Origin: Larix sibirica
Taxonomy: Eukaryota > Streptophyta > Pinopsida > Pinales > Pinaceae
Length of the DNA stretch: 28,523 nt
Assembly (NCBI GenBank): GCA_004151065.3
Contig: NWUY0300028478.1
Span: forward strand, 21,428-49,950
Direction: 5' to 3'
Below the pieces are notes generated by a model. The model saw only the letters and a list, made by a program, of their open reading frames with translations. It had not been told where the DNA came from and did not search any database. Within the stretch, counting starts at the first letter, position 1, and each line of letters begins with the position of its first letter. Below, in pieces: positions 21,085 to 28,523 of this stretch. Both the position numbers and the translations under genes were made by a program.

Positions 21085-22028
21085 TATCAGATTAAATTGC
21101 ATTTATGCTTTTATACATATTATCTCATTATCAACACTTGGTCCATGCCAAACCCTTTGCTTGTTGTAACCACTTGTAGGGAATCCATGGCTTCTAAATG
21201 TTTGTATTCAATAAATTGAAGGTCGAGTAATGGATAAATTTTACCATAGGTTATGAACTGAACATAGAATCGCTTAGTTCTTGTCTCTAACAAGATTGAT
21301 AAGGAACAAAGTGCTAAGTAGAGAATCCAAGTCTTATTCCCTCGCAACCCTTAGCTAGATTTTATTTCAGCATTTTCTTTTGAGATTATTCCACATGCCA
21401 TTTGTTTTATGTATGAATTCATCATTTCAACTCGGTTAATGCTCATCCTCTACTTGTTTGATCACTTGCATGGAAACCATAGCTTTCGAATGTCGGCATC
21501 TAGTAACTTGAAAATAGAGTAAGGTGGAATTTCACTAAAATATATCACAAATGAATGCAAAAGGTCACCTTATGCTTGCTCCTCAAGGAGCTAATGAGGA
21601 ACAAAGTCCCAAGTAGAATATTTGGATTTTACACTCTTGCAACATGTAGTTAACAATCATTTAAACTTTGTTGAAGCTTTTTGGTTGATTAGATTAGATT
21701 TCAATTCCGGTTTAGAGTAGATTTCATTTCTTGTTTATTATATTAATTTTCTTTTATGTTGTTAGAACATATTTCACTTTTACTATTGGATGAATTATTC
21801 CTTTGCAGCTGTATACATAGTGCACGGTACCTCATAAGTGTGTAAGAACTCTCGAGTTGATAGTGCACGGTACCTCATAAGTGTGTACAAACTCTGTGGA
21901 TGAATTGTTCCTTTACAACTGTATACATCGAGCACGATACCTCATAAGTGTGTACGAACTCTCGAGTTGATAATTTAAGTAATGAGCCAAGGGATTCTGT
22001 TTTATAGCTTCAATTGATTGGGCCGTCA
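19787..22028 (+). repeat. Complete LTR between units 1 and 2 (LTR2)
   Basis: Runs from TGATGAGCCCC after the polypurine tract to CCGTCA. Up to 21084 it repeats 13905-15202. From 21085 on it is the only copy of that stretch and extends LTR2 to its end. It is about 110 bp longer than LTR1, in part because of the local repeat at 21819-21971. It is followed by CTTTT and another primer site, so it is shared by two units rather than ending one element. Confidence 0.85.
21819..21971 (+). repeat. Local triplication near the end of LTR2
   Basis: AGTGCACGGTACCTCATAAG followed by TGTGTA and (in the outer units) GAACTCTCGAGTTGAT appears at 21819-21860, in shortened form at 21862-21895, and with changes (AGCACGATACC) at 21929-21971. 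LTR1 and LTR3 have it once. This is probably replication slippage or short unequal exchange after the LTR formed. Confidence 0.8.
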
Positions 22029-22319
22029 CTTTTTGGAACCATTATGGGGGAGGTGTTAAGGTTGTATTAGGAATAGTTTGAATTTATTGGAAAAATTAAA
22101 AAAAAAAACCTACATGCATCCATATGATTTATATGTATCAAACCCCTAAGTTTGTGGTGTATGTTTAAGTAGGAACTCATGGCCAACAATATGCTAAAGA
22201 GATTGTTGAAGGAAGGAGGATGAATTGCTACAATTGTTTTCTCAAATCCGTGTTATAAGCCAAGTGCTACAAACATAGATAGATTTGCATCCCAAGAAGC
22301 CATAAAAGAAAGGATCCAT
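22029..22319 (+). mobile_element. Start of a second internal region, cut at N
   Basis: A primer site (22034-22051, TGGAACCATTATGGGGGA, 12 of 18 bases of the Asp type) is followed by an ORF start at 22179 reading MANNMLKRLLKEGG and then TGA. The sequence ends at GGATCCAT, just before the N. Compared with 22393-22690 it differs by about one base in eight, so it is a separate copy and not the same DNA. Confidence 0.7.
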
Positions 22320-22320
22320 N
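22320..22320. other. Single N, probable gap of unknown size
   Basis: The left side ends about 290 bp into an internal region; the right side begins about 72 bp before the end of an LTR. In the usual order this leaves out the rest of an internal region and most of an LTR, about 4.8 kb, or one unit. Confidence 0.6.
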
Positions 22321-22392
22321 AACTCCTGGGTTGATAATTTAAGTAATGAGCAAACAGATTCAGTTTTATAGCTGCAATTCATTGGCCCATCA
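22321..22392 (+). repeat. Tail of an LTR after the N
   Basis: Only the last 72 bp are present, from AACTCCTGGGTTGATAATTT to CCCATCA. They are aligned with 10811-10882 and followed by CTTTT and a primer site. Confidence 0.75.
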
Positions 22393-22397
22393 CTTTT

Positions 22398-22415
22398 TGG
22401 CGCCGTTTCAAAGGA
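22398..22415 (+). other. Primer-binding site (tRNA-Asp type), third internal region
   Basis: TGGCGCCGTTTCAAAGGA starts 5 bp after the LTR end. The first ten bases match the Asp-tRNA complement exactly, and 14 of 18 match overall. It is the best-kept 5' half of the three sites. Confidence 0.78.
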
Positions 22416-22549
22416 GGTGCTAAGATTGTATTAGGAATAGTTTTGAAATTTTATTGGAATTTTTTTTTTAAAAATAGAGCTTGCATGAATCCATATGATT
22501 TATATTGATCAAACCCCCAAGTTTGTGGTGTATGTTGAAGAATGAACTC

Positions 22550-23252
22550 ATGGCCATCAAGATGCTAAACAAGTTGTTGAAAAAAGGAGGACGAATTGCT
22601 ACAAATATTTTCTCTAATCCGTGTTGTAAGCCAAGATCTACAAACAAAGATAGATCTGCATCCCAAGAAGCCATAAAAGAAAGGATCCATGAGCAAGTTC
22701 CACAAGAAGATGAGGAAATTTTTCCCTTTTCTTTATATTTCAATGAAGTTGAACATGGAATCCATGAAGAAGAGGTTTTTCTAATCCACCTATCCATGCA
22801 AGTGAGAAAGAGCGAAGATCCACGTTTTCTCTCATCCATCCTCCATGCATACAAAGAAAACCGAAGATCTATGGAGAAAACTTGGTGGAGAGCAGACATC
22901 AAAGCCTGATGTTGAGGAATTTCTTGCATACTTGTCACCATACTCATTGTGCATTCAAGAGAGAAATGGACAAGTATTAGAAAAAAATCATTCCATGAAA
23001 GAGAAGGACTTGCAAATTATTATCAAAGCATATGATAGCTATAGATATAATGCCTACCTTGAGTCTTGGTTTCAAGCAATCGTCAAGGAGCAATACCACT
23101 CCAATATTCAACAGTTCTTGACACCTTATCTTGACATTGAACGAGGTGCATTTTTCACACCCGGATATGAGTTCACTAAAGATTATACTACGCAAGTGGA
23201 TGCATTGGAAGTATTCCTACACTTGAGAAGAGAGGCAATACTTTCTAAGTAG
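22550..23252 (+). pseudogene. Gag-position ORF, best-preserved copy (two small indels)
   Basis: The ATG lies 134 bp after the primer site, in the same context (AACTCATGG) as the other copies. The frame runs MAIKMLNKLLKKGG, CKPRSTNKDRSASQEAIKER, VPQEDEEIFPFSLYFNEVEH to SEDPRFLS near 22830. Compared with the 11030 copy it has then lost single bases in a T run near 22826 and near 22842. A downstream frame continues with LWRKLGGEQ, DVEEFLAYLSPYSLCIQE, EQYHSNIQQFLTPYL and ends VFLHLRREAILSK, stop at 23250-23252. Without the indels this is about 230 residues. The tail is also kept in frame at 27736-27924, which argues that it really was a protein. It has a basic N-terminus and an acidic, aromatic middle, with no zinc knuckle. 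Family not recognised; gag-like by position only. Confidence 0.6.
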
Positions 23253-23686
23253 GGTAGGGTAGGTAGATTTGTTTCTGTGAATAAAAAAGAGAAGAAAAAT
23301 AAAAGAAATAATAAAAGGAAACCTCTCTGAGGCGCCTAGGACATGCCTTTACTTGAAAACCTCATTTGAGACAGGTAAAGGTATGTAGAAATAAAATATA
23401 CCTCATGGTGAAGACTATCAATTGCACCATGGGGCAGAGCATTGGTGAAAACCAACAATGGCGCCCTTCCTCTGAAAAAAATGAAAAGGAAAAAGAATAA
23501 ATAAATATATGCGTACAAGGTGCTATTTACATTTGCTCCCATAGGCCATGCATGCAAAGAATTAGATAAGCTCCATCAATGAGTACAATCCCATGGAATA
23601 CAAAATAACATGCATGCAATATATGACAAGTATTCATTCTCGTTTCCCAAGAAAAATCAAAAGCAGAGCATTCAAGAATCAAGAAC

Positions 23687-24215
23687 CGATATGGTCCAGT
23701 AACATGACAATTACTCTCCCATGGGTTGGAATTAGAGGTTGGAAAAATTTGAGGGTATAGATGACATATTACTCTATCTCCCCATGAAATTTCATGAGAA
23801 ATGGATGAGTTTAAGGGGGTACAAAATTCAATTACAGTCCTCTACTGAAAACTTGTAGATTTGAGGACAGCTTTGACATAGGTACGATGTTCTGACCATT
23901 TATCCCTCATAATTTGGAATCAAATTCTGAATTTTTTTGACAGTATAGGGAACATGGTACTCTATATCCTCGTTCAATTTCATTGAAAAATATTGTGTTT
24001 AAGGGGGGTAGAAAATTCAGTTACAATCATCTAAATATTTGGAGGCCAATCTGTCATAGGTTCGGTGTTTTCATCATAGCTCCATCATAAGTTGGATTTA
24101 GGATCTGATTTTTTAACAGAGCATAGAGGAAATCCTTCTGTACATATCCATAAATTTTATAAAAAATTGAGGTGTATAAGTGGGTGAAAAAAATTAATTA
24201 CTTCCCTACACCAAA
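23687..24215 (+). repeat. Three-unit repeat in the third internal region
   Basis: Homologue of 12172-12705 with units starting at 23687, 23881 and 24059. The spacing (194 and 178 bp) is the same as in unit 1, so the triplication was present in the ancestor of both. Confidence 0.72.
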
Positions 24216-24344
24216 AATAGAGTCACTGGCTCAACCAGTACACAGTCAGCAAGCAAAAAGTGAGGAGACTATGTCAGAAGCATCTTCAATACCCATAAAA
24301 TATGTACTCCAATGGGAATTTCTAGCAACCAAAAATTAAATACA

Positions 24345-24475
24345 ATTCAAGTGAGCCAACCACATATTGTCAAGCAAGCCAACACACATTTCAGCAAGTG
24401 ATCCAACACGCATATCATCAAGCGAGCCAACAAAATGAATCAAGCGAGCCAACAGAATGAATCAAGCAAGCCAGT
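24345..24475 (+). repeat. 24-bp minisatellite, third internal region
   Basis: Five to six units of CAAGxGAGCCAAC with ACACATxTCATxx or AAAATGAAT spacers. It is longer than the copy at 12842-12945, and the added units are of a GAGCCAACARAATGAATCAA type. Confidence 0.72.
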
Positions 24476-25417
24476 ATAAAATAATCATTAGAAATACAAT
24501 GAAATGTATCATGAGAATTATGCAAATCCAAAAAATTGCATCATATCAAGTAAAAGAACATCTCAAGAAAGTGGAAACACAATCAAACTCCAACCCCTAG
24601 ACCTGCATGCACAAGCAAAGAGTAAGTAGATGAGTTAACATTCTAATCGTCTGTCATTTTATTCATTTTCCAATGCATGCAAGGATTTAAAATTCAAGTT
24701 CCTATTTTGATGAGGGCATAAAAAATAAAGATGGGAGGAGGCTTTGAAATGAAAATAAAAGAGAGAGAAATAATTATGCATATAGTGAGTTAGTGGGTTG
24801 AGCAGAGTTTAAAGGAGTTATGGTGGTCTTTTGTCAGTAAAAATTACCCTTCACTTGTTGGTATGATTTGGAACCTTCTCATATTAGGCTTATGTGGAAT
24901 AATATTGAGTATTTTTATCAAGCTGAAATAGAGGAGCATCATAAGCTTGAAGCATAATTTGGAAGAATTCTTGGAGTTGGAGGGGAGCCTTGGAAAAGCC
25001 ACCTAGTTTGAAGATTGATCCTCAATCATGGACTTGAGGATGATAAATAAATAATTATGCTAGATGAGATTCCATTACACCATGTACCTACATCATCATA
25101 TCTACCATGGAATTCTCTTTCTCCGCTCAACGGACATGTCTTGTCCATCAAAAGAAAGTATGGCATGAACTGTAATGTGCAAGCCTATGGAAAAACAGGT
25201 TTATATAGGAAAGTGATGCTAAAAAACTAAGGATGGGAAAAGAAACATTTCAAGAGAATAAAAAGTGTATATGGGAACCCAATATCGAGGCCAACATGCA
25301 TCTAATGAATCAACGTGTTTAGTACTTTAGGAAACACACGACCAACTTCCTTTATTTTGCATAACAATGATCAAACTTTAAGGAATTGTGTTGTTGCTTG
25401 AGGACATGCAAAGCCTT

Positions 25418-25431
25418 AGAGTTGGGGGGAA
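25418..25431 (+). other. Polypurine tract before LTR3
   Basis: AGAGTTGGGGGGAA directly precedes TGATGAGCCCC at 25432. It differs from the first tract by one base. Confidence 0.82.
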
Positions 25432-27476
25432 TGATGAGCCCCATAAATGGCACATTATTTGGTCCTCTTGGTCATACTTAAGGCTTGTTAGGGAGGCATA
25501 AGGGTCTAAGTTTCATAAATTATTACAAACATTATGATATTGTTCCTAAAAGCCTATGCATGTTTGTTAAATGAATGTCTTGCTTATTTTGATTACTCCT
25601 TTGATTTATTTAATGAGATAATTGGGTAATATTTGTCAAAATATTTCTTGATTTGTGGCAGATTTGTATATGGAAAATATATCAATCAAAGTGGAAGAAT
25701 TAAAGTCACAAAAATCAGCGCAATCTCTCTCATTGAGTTCACTAGTTAAACTAGAGTCGCGTGGAGAGATTTAAGGGATTAAGTCCCCTCTTGATTCTCA
25801 TGAGCTTCCAGTGCATAAATAAAGACTCAATATCATCCACGGATGAAACCATGGATCCCAAGATGAATTGGTAAGAGCAGGAATCAATCCCACAAAATCA
25901 TCATGCATATTTCTAGTTAACTGAGGGATAATTTCCTTAAATCAAGGAGTTGATTGCATGGACAGTTTTCTCAAGTGTTGATTATTCTCATGAGTTGCCA
26001 CCACTTAAAGAAGAACTCAATGATCATCCAAAGTTGATTCGTAAAGAGGGAATCAATCCCACCAACTTGCATGCAGATTTCTAGTTAACTGAGAGAGCTT
26101 CCACAAATCAAGGAGTTGATTGCATGGGTAGTTTTGAGTTATTTTTGTATAAATGTTAGTAAATTTGATAGCATGAGACAAATATTCAATTATTATTCTT
26201 CTTTCAAAAAAAATTCCATTCATCCCTTGATGTTCAAGGCGAATTTGTAAGAGGCATCTTGCTGCCCTGTTTTTAATGGCAGATTGTTAATGAAAAAACT
26301 AGTTTCGATTTATCTTTGAATTAGTTAGTTTAGCAGGGGTTCCTAGGAGCTCCCTTGGGTTGGGCCCACTCAAGGGAAGGACTGTGGACCCTTGCATACC
26401 TTTCCCTTTCATTGTGCATTTCATTTCATAATTTTTAGATGTGAATTACGGAAAATGCATAAATTGTTGTTTTCTACAGTTTGTAGTAATTCTACGTTTT
26501 CTATGGTTTTGCATAGTAATGCTGCAATTTCCCTAGAGTTAGCATTTTTTTCTCATTTCCCTTGAATATATTTTTTGTTTATCCTTTCCATAGTTAGATT
26601 TATGATGTCTCACTCCATTTACTTTACATGCTTTACAAATTTGAATTAGAAGTTATTTCCATTTACATAAGATCATGTGTTTCCAAGTTTAGTAGAACTA
26701 AAATATATATGCTTGAATGGCAAGTTGCATGAAGGATTTAGGTTGCAATATTATCTACATTGGCAAATTGTAGTGAAAGGATTAGGATGCTTCTCTCACA
26801 GTTGTGACATGAATGAAAATTGTCTTAATAATTTTACTTGACACTGCTAATAAATGATTTTGGATGCTAAGTAGGGGGATCTGATCTTGTGCCCTTGCAA
26901 CCCTTTGTTAAAATTTATTTCAGCATTTACTTTTGATATTTTTCCATATGCCATTTATTTTATGTATTAATTTATCATTTCAACTTGGTTAATGCTAGAC
27001 CTCTGCTTGTTTTGATCACTTGCATGGAAACCATAGACGCTTCTGAATGTCTACATCTAGTAACCTGAAGATAGAGTAAGGGGGAATTTCACTAAAAGCT
27101 ATCACAGTTGAATGCAAAAGGTCACCCTATGCTTGCCCCTAAAGGAGCCAATGAGGAACTAAGTGCGAAGTGGAATGTTTGGATCTTCACTCTTGCAACC
27201 TGTAGTTAGCAGTCATTTAAAGTTTGTTATAGAATATTTTCGGTTGATTAGATTAGGTTTCATTTCTGGTTTAGAGTATATTTCATTTCTTGTTTATTAC
27301 ATTAAATTTCTTTTATGTTGTTAGAATAGATTTCGGTTATATTACTAGATGAATTATTCCTTTGCAACTGCATACATAGTGCACGATACCACTTAATTTT
27401 GTACGAACTCCCGAGTTGATAATTTAAGTAATGGGACAAGGGATTCAGTTTTATACTACAATTCATTGGCCCGTCG
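25432..27476 (+). repeat. LTR3, with a replaced internal segment
   Basis: Runs from TGATGAGCCCC to CCGTCG, with the final A changed. It keeps the 190-bp duplication, the hairpin (26350-26377) and the second 295-bp unit (about 26940-27220). From about 26636 to 26865 it has sequence that I cannot align to the first 295-bp unit of the other LTRs; homology returns at GATGCTAAGTAGG. After 27476 no primer site follows, unlike the other LTRs. Confidence 0.8.
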
Positions 27477-27732
27477 GATAGTATGATCATGATGTTTATG
27501 TTTATGTTTGTTAGGTGTTGAAAATGATGAAGATAGTATGCTTATGTAAAAGAACTTTGTACTATTATAAATGAGGGTCTATGTTAGTCGACAAAAACAT
27601 CACAATTTCCATTGTAAATTATGTTACAAAAGAAGTTGTTGTATGACTTAACAAGTTTTGAAAGCATTAGAAAGTTTTCAAAATTTTAGCATCCTTTCGA
27701 CCATTTTTCATATTAAATAATTCTTGATTTGA
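27477..27732. other. 256-bp unrelated segment replacing the start of an internal region
   Basis: It has no match elsewhere in the window. It takes the place of the primer site and about 560 bp of internal sequence. GATAGTATG occurs at 27477-27485 and again at 27532-27540. TGTTAGGTGTTGAAAATG at 27509 and TATAAATGAGGG at 27566-27577 resemble the start and TATA region of a short Copia-type LTR, but no matching CA end, primer site or target duplication is clear. It could instead be filler DNA from break repair. Confidence 0.5.
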
Positions 27733-28523
27733 TGCATTCAAGAGAGAAATGAAAAACTCTCAGAAGAACATTATTACATGAAGGATGAAGACTTTCAAAT
27801 CATTATCAAATCAAATGAGAGCGAGAGATATCATGACTACATTGAGTCTTGGTTGCAATCAATCATCAATGAACAATACCACTCCAATATTCAACATTCC
27901 TTGGCACCTTATCCACTTGTGTAGATGGTCCCTCATATCCTTGCATCGATTGAGGTACATTTTTCAAACCCGGATATGATTTCACCCAAGATTTTACTAC
28001 GCAAGTGGATGCATTGGAAGTCTTCCTATACTTGAGAATAAAGGTAATATTTTCCAAGTAGGGTAGGGTAGGTAGATTTGTTTTTTCAAATAAAAAAGAG
28101 AAGAAAAATAAAAGAAAGAATAAAAAAATTCCTATGGTGGAAACCTCTCTAATGCACCTAGGACAAGTATTTGCTTGAAAACCTCCTTTGAGGAAGGTAA
28201 AGGTCTGTAGAAATAAAAATTTTGTTATGGTGAAAACTAGCAATGGCACCATGAGGCAGAGCATTGGTGAAAACCAACAATTGTGCCCTTGCTTTGAGAA
28301 AAAATGAAAATGAAAAAAAAAAATTTACAAGGTACTCTTCACACTTGCTCCCACAAGTCATGCATGAAAAGGATTTGTAAATATCCATCAATGAGTACAA
28401 TACCATGGAATACAAAATAACATTGATTCAAGATATGACAAGTATTCTTCCTCGATATGACAAGCATTCTTCCTCATTTCCCAAGGAAAAATAAAAACAG
28501 AAGCATTTGAGCGGTATGGTCCG
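27733..28523 (+). mobile_element. Partial internal region at the window end
   Basis: Homologous to about 22953-23695. The gag-position frame is open from 27736 to TAG at 27922-27924 (DFQIIIKSNESERYHDYIES, INEQYHSNIQHSLAPY), then shifts. Next come the A-rich stretch, the GGTGAAAAC repeats with the TTGAAAACCTCC inverted repeat, and at the very end GCGGTATGGTCCG, the start of a three-unit repeat. It continues past the window. Confidence 0.72.
28432..28475 (+). repeat. 22-bp tandem duplication near the window end
   Basis: GATATGACAAGTATTCTTCC plus TC (28432-28453) is followed directly by the same 22 bp with one change (AAGCATTC). Other copies (12107, 23622) have it once, so it is private to this unit. 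Confidence 0.85.

Larger units (their letters stand above)
8752..28523 (+). mobile_element. Series of non-autonomous (LARD-type) Athila/Tat-like LTR retrotransposon units
   Basis: The order along the strand is LTR (8752-10882), internal (10883-13904), LTR (13905-15202, cut by N), near-identical repeat of 9324-15202 (15204-21084), LTR end and next internal start (to 22319, cut by N), LTR tail (22321-22392), internal (22393-25431), LTR (25432-27476), 256 bp of other sequence, and a partial internal (27733-28523). Every complete LTR-to-internal border has a primer-binding site and every internal-to-LTR border a polypurine tract. Internal regions are about 3.0 kb, with one small gag-position ORF and no pol, so enzymes must come from another element. 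Neighbouring units share LTRs, which points to unequal recombination between LTRs rather than separate insertions. I found no matching target-site duplication at 8752 or 27476. Confidence 0.82.

Noticed and set aside
8752-28523. CRISPR-like array from the regularly spaced repeats
   Set aside because: Units are long, diverged and in a plant retrotransposon; there are no short identical repeats with unique spacers and no cas genes.
1-28523. tRNA, rRNA or other structured RNA genes
   Set aside because: I looked for tRNA arms with B-box-like GGTTCRA and for conserved rRNA segments by eye and saw no convincing candidate on either strand; a covariance-model scan would settle it.

Overview
This is a repeat-dominated nuclear window from a land plant. 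The content is an Athila/Tat-like Gypsy fragment, a tandem series of long, pol-less LTR elements, and a decayed multi-exon gene. The style of the Gypsy pol, with an extra coiled-coil ORF downstream of integrase, and the gene family suggest a gymnosperm (or a fern or lycophyte). That placement is from memory of sequence style and is uncertain. No intact protein-coding gene, rRNA, tRNA or CRISPR array was found.

Region 1 (1-8751) is a broken minus-strand gene of a conserved plant/animal family of unknown function. Its marks are SDGCxGQFK, a KGxxDGxGAxVK-like block and a downstream GDVNRS...ELHS block. Its 5' part lies at 7127-8738 and its 3' part at about 72-926. Between them sits a doubly truncated minus-strand Gypsy fragment (1506-7126) carrying RNase H, integrase and a post-pol coiled-coil ORF, all with stops and frameshifts. 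A segment of about 650 bp of the gene (part of an exon plus intron) is present on both sides of the Gypsy fragment (853-1505 and 7127-7790).

Region 2 (8752-28523) is a series of plus-strand LTR-retrotransposon units in the order LTR - internal - LTR - internal - LTR - internal. LTRs are about 2.0-2.2 kb and run from TGATGAGCCCC to CCGTCA. They are followed by a tRNA-Asp-type primer-binding site (TGGCGCC...). The internal regions are only about 3.0 kb and end in a polypurine tract (TTGGGGGGAA). They carry one small gag-position ORF of about 230 codons and no protease, reverse transcriptase or integrase, so the family looks like a LARD (large retrotransposon derivative) relying on a partner's enzymes. 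The LTR and internal region are themselves built from internal tandem duplications: about 190 bp and about 295 bp in the LTR, and three units of about 177-193 bp plus a 24-bp minisatellite in the internal region.

Two single N bases (15203, 22320) look like contig joins. The segment after the first N (15204-21084) repeats 9324-15202 almost base for base, while true copies of the family differ by about one base in ten. I therefore read it as an unmerged contig overlap (false duplication), so the real locus is probably about 5.9 kb shorter. The second N joins an internal-region start to an LTR end and may hide about one whole repeat unit. All percentages are by eye.
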